This document shows positions 42,061 through 51,076 of a stretch of 64,000 nt of DNA, piece by piece; within the stretch, counting starts at the first letter, position 1; each line of letters starts with the position of its first letter. The notes below the pieces were generated by a model. It searched no databases. It was given only the letters and a program-made list of their open reading frames with translations, and had not been told where the DNA came from. A program made the translations under genes and the position numbers. This DNA comes from Isotricha intestinalis (lineage: Eukaryota > Ciliophora > Litostomatea > Vestibuliferida > Isotrichidae), in assembly GCA_023807065.1 (NCBI GenBank), contig JAJJLU010003463.1:1-64000 (forward strand), in the 5' to 3' direction.

Positions 42061-44304
42061 TTATTTTTGTTGTTTATCTTTTTCAGGATTCATATTCACT
42101 TTTTGAACACCTAAATTATTAGTATAAATATTAAAATTAATATTTTGAGAAATATAAGGTCTATTTTCCCATTCATCTTTTTTTTTCTTTATATCAGGTT
42201 TATAAATATAATTCCTTTCATTAATTGTTTTTTGCGGTTTATTTTGTATTTTCAGATCTTTTTCTCTATTTAGAATTGGTGTTTTTTTTCTATTTTGACT
42301 ATTATTTTTTTTAGATTTTAATTTTTTATCACCTTGTTTTTTTAAATTGTTTTGTTTATTATTATTATCTTTTATTCCTAATAATTCTCTTTTGATTTTT
42401 TCTATTTCATTTTGAGATTTAAAATTTTTATTGATTAATTTCTCATTTTCTTGTTCTAAATTCTCTTTTAATTTATTATTTTCTTTTGAAAATTCTTCGA
42501 TAATATCATTATTAATTATCTTGTCATCAATATTAGATTCTTTTAAATTTAATAAATGTTCATTTAAGAAGTTTTCATCTTCATGCTTTTTTACATCATT
42601 ATCATTTTCATTATCAATATTATTCCAACTATTATTATTATTATAATTATTATCATTATTATTGTTGTTGTATTCTTGTTCATTTTCATTTTCTAAAATA
42701 ACATTTTCTTCAATATTATAACCATTTGGAAAAATAGTAAATTTAATTTGAAAAGAAGGAAATGAATATTTAATAAATTTAGAAATAGAAAATAAAGAAA
42801 ATTTATCATCTAATAATTCAGAAGGAGTATTTTGTGAGAAATCATGATATTGTTTATAATTATTATTTGAATTTATTGTCATTAAATTTTTATCTTCATT
42901 TTCTTTTTCTTCTTGAATAATTTCAATTTCATCTTTATCTAAATAAATTTCATTTAAATCACAATTCTCTTTCATTATTTTTATTAATTCAGTCTGAGGA
43001 ATTATATAAGGATTTTTAGAAGTATTTTTTCCTAAAGAATTTAAAAAATTTTGAAATTTATCTTTTAAATCTTTTATTGAATAAATTTCTGCATTTTTAC
43101 TAATATAATTTCCATTGGAATTATTAATAAAAATATATTTATTTTCAGAAATATTTGATTGAGTAATAAAATCTTCATAAGATTTCTTCCTAATTTCTTT
43201 ATTATGATTATTCTTATTATTTGACTTTAATTTGCTATTAAAAGTATTATTAATAACACTTGAATTAAGTATACTTAAACTAATTGTATTTTGAATTCCA
43301 ATATTATATAAATTATTCCAATTTGTTCTTATTGGTTTAATTCCAGTTAAATAAACTCTTGAACCTTGCAAAGCTTGACTTTTATCAATAAATAAACTTG
43401 TACTCATAATTACTTTATATTCTTTTTTCTTTTTATTTTTATTTAATATTGATATACAATCATTATACACCGACAAATTTGGATTAAATTTTTTTACTTT
43501 TGAAGTTAAGGTAAAATCAATTTGATGTATCTTAAATATAAATTCATTGTTGTTAGAAGAATGAATAATGTTATTTGTTTTTCCCACTGATTTTAATTTA
43601 TTTTTATTATTTGATTTTTCAATTGTTATTGATTGTTCATTATATGATGGGGTTACACTACAAAATGAAGGTTGAAGAACTATTGGTTTTTCTGACTTTA
43701 TGTTTTCAATTGTATTTTTTTTTTCTAATTCACTTGTATCAAGTTGACTTTTTGTTTTTTCAATATTTTTAATATTATATTTATTATTATTATTTGATTG
43801 AAAGTCTAAATTTATTATTCCTCCTCTAAAAGGACTATATTTTCTCTTTTCTTTATTATTATTATTATTATTTATATTATCATTATTTTGAGTTGATGAT
43901 TTATTTAAATCATTGTTTACATTAGTTTGGTTGTTTGTTGAATTTTCATTTTGAATATTTGAATTATTTAAATTAATATTTGAACTTATATTTAAATCAT
44001 TGTTTTGTTTTATTATATTTGATGAATTCAGATTTGATGTATTTGATGTATGATTTATATTATTTGTATTTACTTCATTATTAGAATTATGTATATAAGT
44101 TGTAATAATTTCACCTTTATCACCATAATATTTAACATTTTCCAATTGATATTCATAAAGTTTTCCTTGTTTATTTTCATTATTTGAAATAAAACTTGAA
44201 AGATTATTATGTAATTCTCTTTGAGATTGAACAACAGAATTTTTATTAGAACCACATTGACTAATTTTATAATCATTAACTTCAAATTTCCTATTATTAG
44301 ACAT
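42061..44304 (-). CDS. Asn-rich hypothetical protein, 747 aa
   Basis: The intact frame starts at the ATG at 44304. Long Asn/Ser/Lys tracts surround two non-repetitive regions. Residues about 250-335 are strand-rich (FIFKIHQIDFTLTSKVKKFN, YKVIMSTSLFIDKSQALQGS, RVYLTGIKPIRTNWNN). Residues about 480-540 are a second ordered region (DDKFSLFSISKFIKYSFPSF and QIKFTIFPNGYNIE). A coiled coil (about 600-660) and a C-terminal RPYISQNINFNIYTNN block follow. I recognise no family, and the protein is probably mostly disordered. Confidence 0.55.
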   Translation of the reverse strand: MSNNRKFEVNDYKISQCGSNKNSVVQSQRELHNNLSSFISNNENKQGKLYEYQLENVKYYGDKGEIITTYIHNSNNEVNTNNINHTSNTSNLNSSNIIKQNNDLNISSNINLNNSNIQNENSTNNQTNVNNDLNKSSTQNNDNINNNNNNKEKRKYSPFRGGIINLDFQSNNNNKYNIKNIEKTKSQLDTSELEKKNTIENIKSEKPIVLQPSFCSVTPSYNEQSITIEKSNNKNKLKSVGKTNNIIHSSNNNEFIFKIHQIDFTLTSKVKKFNPNLSVYNDCISILNKNKKKKEYKVIMSTSLFIDKSQALQGSRVYLTGIKPIRTNWNNLYNIGIQNTISLSILNSSVINNTFNSKLKSNNKNNHNKEIRKKSYEDFITQSNISENKYIFINNSNGNYISKNAEIYSIKDLKDKFQNFLNSLGKNTSKNPYIIPQTELIKIMKENCDLNEIYLDKDEIEIIQEEKENEDKNLMTINSNNNYKQYHDFSQNTPSELLDDKFSLFSISKFIKYSFPSFQIKFTIFPNGYNIEENVILENENEQEYNNNNNDNNYNNNNSWNNIDNENDNDVKKHEDENFLNEHLLNLKESNIDDKIINNDIIEEFSKENNKLKENLEQENEKLINKNFKSQNEIEKIKRELLGIKDNNNKQNNLKKQGDKKLKSKKNNSQNRKKTPILNREKDLKIQNKPQKTINERNYIYKPDIKKKKDEWENRPYISQNINFNIYTNNLGVQKVNMNPEKDKQQK

Positions 44305-44744
44305 ATTTACCTTATAAAAAAATTATAAAATAATAAAATCTCCTTAATTTAATATTGTAATATGAAAATTATATTTAAACAATTTACAGTATAAATATAT
44401 GAGTGACATTATCAAATATAATCAATTAAAAAGTTTTGCAAATCTAGTTTATAAGTGGAGAAATATATTTTAAATATTGAAAAAAATAAAAAGTGAATAA
44501 AATAAAAAAAATTTAGAATAATTTGAAATTAATTAATGTTTAAATTGAAACAGAAGAACAAAAATTTGATTTAAGTTAATTTATTAAAAATATAAATTTT
44601 ACTATTTTATAGTATTAATAATTCAAAACATAAAATCCTATTTCATAAATACAATTAAAAATCTATTTAATAATTACACATTTTATCATTTTATTACATA
44701 TATAAAATCATTTAGAAATTACCTTTAAAAAGCAATTAAATAAT
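44305..44744. other. Intergenic, with a 24-codon ORF
   Basis: This is mostly A+T-rich DNA between two minus-strand genes. On the plus strand, 44399-44473 is a 24-residue frame (MSDIIKYNQLKSFANLVYKW and four more) whose composition is less A+T-rich than its surroundings. It could be a small peptide gene, a lone exon or chance. Confidence 0.4.
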
Positions 44745-46460
44745 TTAACCTGTATATTCCAAATTATTATTTATAATTAAATTTTTATCATTATCTAAAG
44801 CTTGTAAAATATAAATATTTGCCATAGAAACCATTTTATATTTATTATTAACATGATTGACAAATTTTTCATAATCATCAAAAATTATTTGAGTTTCAAA
44901 ATTTTTATAATTATATTTGATATCTTCTTTATAAGATTCAACTTTCTGAGAATAATATTTATTTTTTCTTTGGTCTTTATATTTCTTTTTTTTCAAAGAA
45001 TGATTATCTAAAATAATATTTTCTTTTTCATTTGATTTTTCAGTTCCAGTACTTATAAAACTATCATTACTCTCTTTTTTATTTTCTATTCTTTTTTGAA
45101 TAGTTAAACTCTTAGAAAGATTTTTTCTATAATCATCACAGATATGATTATTTCTTTGAACTAAAAGTTCATCACAATCAATTTCAGAAGATTTATAATT
45201 AAATGAGTCATAATGATTTAATTTATTATCATTTTCACAATAATCTTCAATTATATTTAAATTATCATTAGTTCGTAATGCTATATTTTCAATTATTTTA
45301 AATTTACTTTCTGAATCATAAATACATATTGGCATTGAAAAATCACATAATTCTTCAATTTTATTTATTTTTTCTTTATATAATTCTTTTTCTTTCGAAT
45401 TATTATTTTCGAAATTTTTTTTCATATGAGAAAAAATAATTTGTCTATTATAATTAATAAACTCTTCATCCAATTCAAATTTTTTCAAAATTAAATTATA
45501 AGTGAGAAAATATTCATCATTAAAATTATTAAAATAATCATTAATAAAATTTCTAAAATCAAAAGAATTATCAAATAATATTAATTTATCAGTGATTTTT
45601 TTTAGCAAAGAAATAGCAGTTTTAAATAAAACAATTCTTCCATCACAAAATAAAATATCCCAAATAATGTTTTGACAATTAGAATTCATATTAATAGAAA
45701 ATAAAGAATCAAACCATTTTAAAATTAAATCTTTTAAATCACAAATTAAATCATTTTCTATTAATTTACTAATTAAATTTGGAATATACTTTTCTTTAAT
45801 TAAACATATAAGAATATCAATATCAGACATCATTCCAATCATTTCAGAATAAAAATCTATAGGTAAAATATTTTCTATTATTTGAACAAATAACCAAAAA
45901 GCTTTTTCTTCATCCGGTAATATTTTTAAAATTTTAGCAACAATAAAATTAAAACCTTGAATATAACCTATTGAATGATTTCTTTTTGAATATGAAATTA
46001 ATATATTTTTTAATTTATCTTTTATTATTTTACTATTTATTGAATCATTATTTATTGTTCTATTTATATCTTTTTCTATTTGAGATTCATTGAAATTTTT
46101 TATGAAAGAATTAAATGAATTTACAAGAGAAAAATAATAATTTTGATTTTCTAAATTTTCTTTTTTTGCTCCACTTGAAATATACCATAATTCTCCTCTA
46201 TATTCTAAAGGAATACAATTTTTTAATAATAATAATTTATATAATTTAATATCTTTTTTATCAAAAGAGATTCTTTTTAATAAATTTTTTCCTTCTTTTT
46301 CCCATGATATATTCTTTATTTTCTCTTTCAAAGATAATAAATGGGAATTATTTATTAAAAATGAAGGGAAAAAAGATATTGTTTCAGGTTTTAAATTATT
46401 TTGATTTATTTCTGTTTTTTCACTTGAATCTGTTGAAAAAGAATAAAAGGAATCTCTCAT
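44745..46460 (-). CDS. TBC-domain Rab GTPase-activating protein
   Basis: 571 residues. The TBC domain spans about 78-330: the entry motif NCIPLEYRGELWYISSGA, the arginine-finger motif IEKDINRT (Arg134), the glutamine-finger motif SIGYIQGFN (Gln168), DEEKAFWLFVQIIENILP, and the final WFDSLFSINMNSNCQNIIWD block with FCDGRIVLFKTAISLLK. Both catalytic fingers are present, so it should be an active RabGAP. The closest general architecture is the TBC1D2/GYP class (N-terminal short extension, then TBC). The C-terminal 230 residues are disordered and Ser/Lys-rich, ending LIINNNLEYTG. Confidence 0.9.
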   Translation of the reverse strand: MRDSFYSFSTDSSEKTEINQNNLKPETISFFPSFLINNSHLLSLKEKIKNISWEKEGKNLLKRISFDKKDIKLYKLLLLKNCIPLEYRGELWYISSGAKKENLENQNYYFSLVNSFNSFIKNFNESQIEKDINRTINNDSINSKIIKDKLKNILISYSKRNHSIGYIQGFNFIVAKILKILPDEEKAFWLFVQIIENILPIDFYSEMIGMMSDIDILICLIKEKYIPNLISKLIENDLICDLKDLILKWFDSLFSINMNSNCQNIIWDILFCDGRIVLFKTAISLLKKITDKLILFDNSFDFRNFINDYFNNFNDEYFLTYNLILKKFELDEEFINYNRQIIFSHMKKNFENNNSKEKELYKEKINKIEELCDFSMPICIYDSESKFKIIENIALRTNDNLNIIEDYCENDNKLNHYDSFNYKSSEIDCDELLVQRNNHICDDYRKNLSKSLTIQKRIENKKESNDSFISTGTEKSNEKENIILDNHSLKKKKYKDQRKNKYYSQKVESYKEDIKYNYKNFETQIIFDDYEKFVNHVNNKYKMVSMANIYILQALDNDKNLIINNNLEYTG

Positions 46461-46625
46461 TAAAAGTAATTTTTAAAATAATTTTATTTTATTTTTATAC
46501 ATTTTCATAAAAAAACATCCTAACAATAAATTTATTAACATATAAAAAATAAATAAATAACGTAAAATTATATAATTTAATCTTTTATACAAAATTAATA
46601 ACCAAAAAAAAAAAAATTAAAAAAT

Positions 46626-48270
46626 ATGTCTCTTAAAACTCAAAATCACTTTTATAGCCTGAACACTCCAACAAACAATAGATACAAAAATTTAAACAGA
46701 TACAATGAATATCCTTCAAATACATTTAGAAAATCAAATTTATTCTCAAACCAACTTTCTTTAAAAACAGGAACTAAATTTTTTTTAAAATCACAAACAA
46801 AAACAGACTTTCACCCAAAAGCAAATACAACAACAAAAAAATTTAATCAAACACAAAACAATCTTAGAAATTCTAATACAAAAAGTAAAACAAAGAATAA
46901 ATTTTATTTATCAAATATAAATTACTTTGAAAATACAAAAGACAATTCTTTTTTACCAAAAATAAATCAATCTCAAAAGATAAATAAGAGGAATTCTCCT
47001 ATCAAAAAGATAAATAATAATAATGAAATAAATCAATTAGATTTATTAATAAATGAATATTATAATTTATATCATCCAGCAAAACATTCAATAAAATCAT
47101 TTGATAAAATAATATCATATGGAGTAAATACATATAAAGGAATAATAAGAAATTATAATGAAGATAGAGTATCAATAATAGTTAATGCTAAAAATCCTTA
47201 TCCAAATAAAAATAAAAATTGGCCAAATATAAGTTTCTTTGCTATATATGATGGTCATGCAGGGGATAAATGTTCTGAATTTTTAAAGAATAATTTACAT
47301 AATTATATATTTAAATCAGATTTTTTCCCTGATAATCCAATAGAAAGTATAAAAATAGGATTTAAAAATTGTGAAATAGGATTTTTAAACACAATTCAAA
47401 ATGGTAGAAATTCATATAATGATTTTTCAGGTTCATGTGCAATAATAATATTAATAATAGATACAAATGTATATTGTATAAATTTAGGTGATTCAAGAGC
47501 AATATATTCATATGATCAAGGGAATAAATATTATCAAATTTCTCGTGATCAAAAACCAAATGATCCTATAGAAAAAAAAAGAATAATTAAAGGTGGAGGT
47601 TCAGTTTTTAAAACTCAAATTGATCAAGGTTTTGGTTTGAGAACAATTAAAGAAAGTGATTTAGGATTTAAATTACCTTACAGAATTTTACCAGGAAGAT
47701 TATCAGTAAATAATATTATTATTAATTAGTTTTATTCTTTTTTATTTTAGGTTGCTAGAGCTTTCGGTGATGTTGAAGCTAAATTACAAATTTATGGAGG
47801 AAATCCTAATGTTTTAATCAGTGAACCTTGTATTACTAATTTTGAAATCGATGATAAAAGCGATTTTATTGTTATTGGATGTAAAATTTTATTTCTTAAA
47901 ATTTTTTTCATTTTTTGAATGAAAAAAATTTTAATTTTTTAAAATTTTTTTTATTCTTATTGTTTTTTTAATTTTTTTAGGTGATGGAATTTATGATCGA
48001 TTAGATACTTATGAAATATTAAATTTAATTTGGGGGTTTAAAAATAAAAATAATGTTATTAATAATATTCATGATTTTAGTGGAAAAATTACTGATGCTG
48101 TTATTAAATTTTCTTTAAAAAAAATGACTAGTGATAATGTTACTGTAATTTTTATTTGCTTTGAAAATTTTAAAAATGCTATGGAAGATGTAGATTTTAA
48201 ATTTGAAAAAAATTCAAAAACTTTTACTTTAATGACTCCTGAAATTGATTTGAGTAATAGTAAAAATTAG
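46626..48270 (+). CDS. PP2C-type Ser/Thr phosphatase, three exons
   Basis: Exons 46626-47705, 47751-47880 and 47981-48270 are joined over 45-nt and 100-nt GTAAA...TAG introns and give 499 residues ending at TAG. Both joints fall in conserved motifs: LS|VARAFGD and FIVIGC|DGIYDRLD. The order of PP2C motifs is complete: NYNEDRVSI, FFAIYDGHAGDKCSEFL, DFSGSCAIIILI with INLGDSRAIYS, DQKPNDPIEKKRI, the AFGD block, GCDGIYD and DNVTVIF. All metal-binding Asp residues are present, so it should be an active Mn/Mg-dependent phosphatase. The first 150 residues are basic and Asn/Thr-rich, without a myristoylation site. The second intron contains a hairpin (47898-47932). Confidence 0.95.
47898..47932 (+). 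repeat. 15-bp perfect inverted repeat inside PP2C intron 2
   Basis: The arms are 47898-47912 (AAAATTTTTTTCATT) and 47918-47932, with a 5-nt loop. The repeat lies within the 100-nt intron 47881-47980. In RNA it would form a stable stem and bring the splice sites to an effective distance of about 65 nt. Confidence 0.9.
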
Positions 48271-48413
48271 GATTTTAGTTTTTATTGTGTAAAAAAAATT
48301 AATAATTTTTGTTTTGACAATTTATTTTGTAATACTATTTTCGAATTATGTTATTTTCTTTTAATTTTTATTTATTTTTTTATTTTCTTTTTTGTTTTTT
48401 ATTTTTTATAAAA

Positions 48414-49490
48414 ATGTCGTTTAATGTTATTAAAGATAATTTAGATTTAAAAGATAATAATAAAAGTGGAATTAAATATGAAGATAATAAAAATAATTCA
48501 AATGAAAAAAATAGAAAAAATAATTTAAGGAATTATGATTGTAATCATTTTTATCATTATAGTGATAAAAAACAACCAAAAAGACCTTTTGTAGAATGTA
48601 TAGAAATACCAAGTGAATATAATCCAAACAACAATATCAAAAATAATAATATAAATAATACAAATGAAAACAATAATAATAATGATAATAATAATAATAA
48701 TGAAAATATTATTAAAAAAAATAATAGTGATAATGATAATAAAACAGAAGAAAAAATATCAGAAGAAATTCCTAAAAATATAAATATAAACATTTCTACT
48801 AACATAAATAACAATAAAAACAATATAAACAATATAAATGATATAAAAGAAGAAGAAGATGAAAAAAGTAAAAGTGACGAAAACAACTTTAACATTTTAG
48901 AAGAAAATAAAAAAGAAAAAACATTAAAAAATAATATCCAAAATGAAAATTATTCAAATATAATAAATAGTCACCAAAATCCTTTAGAACAAATAGATAT
49001 TTCAGATAATGAATCAGTAAATTTAAAAAATGAAGAAGAAGAAGAAGAAGAAGAATTTGAAGAAGAAGAAGAAAATGAAAAAGATGAAGAAGAAAGAGAA
49101 TGGAGAGAAACTAATTTAAGAATATATTTAGAAAAGTTAAAAAGTTATAGTTTAGCTGTTGATAAACCTAAAAAATTAATTAATGAAAATAAAGAAAATT
49201 ATACTCGTCCTTATTATATTAATTCTAATTTAAATAAATTTAAAATTGATTCTTGTGTAATTAATATTTTTATTCCTGCTTGTTATGATACTCCTTTTAG
49301 ATTAAATTTATTACAATTTATTGATAAGAGAAATAAAGATAATCCTAATAATAATAAAGAATATGAAGTTGTTTACCCTATGATGCCTTTTTTTTCTAAT
49401 TTAAATATTAGTGGAAATAATAATAGAAATAATAATTTTATTTATAATGATTTTTCTCCTTTTTCTTCCGGAAATAATGATATTAAATAA
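48414..49490 (+). CDS. Acidic Asn-rich protein with a conserved-looking C-terminal domain, 358 aa
   Basis: I choose the ATG at 48414 (AAAATGTCG context) over the upstream one at 48348, because the upstream 22 codons are all Phe/Leu/Tyr-type T-rich untranslated-like sequence. Residues 1-240 are low-complexity Asn/Asp/Glu runs, ending in an acidic stretch (EEEEEEEFEEEEENEKDEEE). The ordered part is 240-340: REWRETNLRIYLEKLKSYSL, a basic turn, YYINSNLNKFKIDSCVINIF, IPACYDTPFRLNLLQFIDKR and YEVVYPMMPFFSNL. I do not recognise it. Confidence 0.6.
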   Translation: MSFNVIKDNLDLKDNNKSGIKYEDNKNNSNEKNRKNNLRNYDCNHFYHYSDKKQPKRPFVECIEIPSEYNPNNNIKNNNINNTNENNNNNDNNNNNENIIKKNNSDNDNKTEEKISEEIPKNININISTNINNNKNNINNINDIKEEEDEKSKSDENNFNILEENKKEKTLKNNIQNENYSNIINSHQNPLEQIDISDNESVNLKNEEEEEEEEFEEEEENEKDEEEREWRETNLRIYLEKLKSYSLAVDKPKKLINENKENYTRPYYINSNLNKFKIDSCVINIFIPACYDTPFRLNLLQFIDKRNKDNPNNNKEYEVVYPMMPFFSNLNISGNNNRNNNFIYNDFSPFSSGNNDIK

Positions 49491-50486
49491 ATTTTTTTAA
49501 TTAATGAAAATTAAATTAATGTAAAGAAAATGAAATAAAATATAAATCTATAAAAAATACTCAAACCCAAAAAAAACAAATTTTTCAAAAATCTATTAAA
49601 AATAAATAACTATTTAAACTTTTGTTCATAATCAGGAATTATTTGAATAATTAAAAGGATTTAATTAGGTTTGATATATTTTTTTATCTTCCTTTTCTAA
49701 AATAACTAAATTTAACCACAAAAATAATATAAATTTAATATAATTTCCTATTTCCTAATTTTCCAATTACCCCAATAACATTTCTTTAAATAACTTTAGA
49801 AAATCTCTAAAAGAAAATATATTACACGCTCTTTTTACACATAAACATTTATAATAGAAAATTTATTCAATAATATATATATATATGTGTATATATATTA
49901 AAGTAATAAATATATATTTAAAGTAGAAGCAAATCAGACTAAATTGCAGTAAATAAAAAAATCTAAATTATCTTTTTTATCTTATAAAGCAAAATATTAA
50001 ATTCAGATTTCAATAAAGAGATTTCCATAAATCTAAATCATATCTTACTAAATCTAATTTCGAATTTTTTTATTTAATTTAAAACAATATTATATATTTT
50101 TAAGTCTTATTATTTAATTCTTTTTTTTAATGATTCATTAAATTATTTAAAGATTTATTTATCTATATTAAATAAAATTTATTTCTTGTGGTTGTTAACC
50201 AAATTTCTTACTTTTCATTTGAATTATATTTCTGAATTATCATATAAATTCATAGAATTGTTTAATAATTGCAAAATACTATTCATTGAAATCATAATTT
50301 CAAAAACAAGCATAATATTAGAATTATTGCTTAAAATACTATTTCTTTTAATTATTATTATTAATATTATTTGAACTGTCCAAACTTCCCTTTATATTTT
50401 TAAATCAAATGGGACTTAATTAGAATTAATAACACTTAAATTATTTTTTTCATCTCTACTCAATTATCATAGTTAAATAGAATTTA
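49491..50486. other. Gene-poor stretch
   Basis: No intact gene is seen. A TA microsatellite interrupted by GTGT lies at about 49872-49899. A 62-codon open frame at 50186-50374 has no ATG and a purely hydrophobic Leu/Ile composition, and I do not support it. Confidence 0.5.
49872..49899. repeat. TA dinucleotide microsatellite
   Basis: An alternating TA run is broken once by TGTGTA. This is common in such A+T-rich DNA. Confidence 0.9.
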
Positions 50487-50940
50487 TCATTTTAAACTGA
50501 TTAAAGGAGAATTATTTCTTCTTTTATTATTTTCAATATATTTATCAAATAAATTTTTTAAAGTTTATTTTAAGTAAAAAATGTCATTTTCTTTTTCTAT
50601 TTAATTTTCTAAATCTTTTTGTGGAATTTTTGTTTTTTCTCTTAATTTTCTTGTATAAAAACCAATAAAACATGATCTTTTTTATTATTCAAAAGGATAT
50701 TTTTCTTTTTTTATATGTTCAAATAATTATTTTTTTATTTTACTTTCATTTTATGAAAACACATTTATTTCCCTAACTAAAGAAGAATAATTGTTATACT
50801 TATAAAATTTTGGAAAAAAATTTCCTAAACTTTCCCTATTCCAATAAATTATGTATTTATATTCTATTTCTAATATTAGATTCAATATCTTCTTTTGTCA
50901 TAAATTTTAAATTATTTTTTTTCCTTTTGAATTTTTACAT
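50487..50940 (-). pseudogene. Coding-like remnant or ORF that opens only if TAA/TAG are sense
   Basis: On the minus strand an ATG at 50938-50940 and a TGA at 50487-50489 bracket A-rich, codon-like sequence with about 20% G+C, above the local background. Two overlapping frames are involved. The first (50940-50746) includes KFMTKEDIESNIRNRI. The second (about 50860-50487) includes EKTKIPQKDLEN and TLKNLFDKYIENNKRRNNSP. Each frame is interrupted only by TAA/TAG codons and has no TGA inside. If these were read as Gln, the second frame would give about 120 residues. With so little G in this DNA, TGA-free stretches of this length are common by chance, so composition and not length is the evidence. 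No family is recognised. Confidence 0.35.
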
Positions 50941-51076
50941 TTATTTGAAGAAATAAAAAAATTTTTTAATATAAAAAATAAAATAAAAATAACCTAATAA
51001 GTAAAATTTAAAAAGAGATATATTTTTAATCAAAAATAGCCCAGTAATGTTTAATTAAAATAAATAAAATATCAAA

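Noticed and set aside
50186..50374. 62-codon open frame
   Set aside because: It lacks an ATG, is made almost only of hydrophobic residues and lies in A+T-rich gap sequence.
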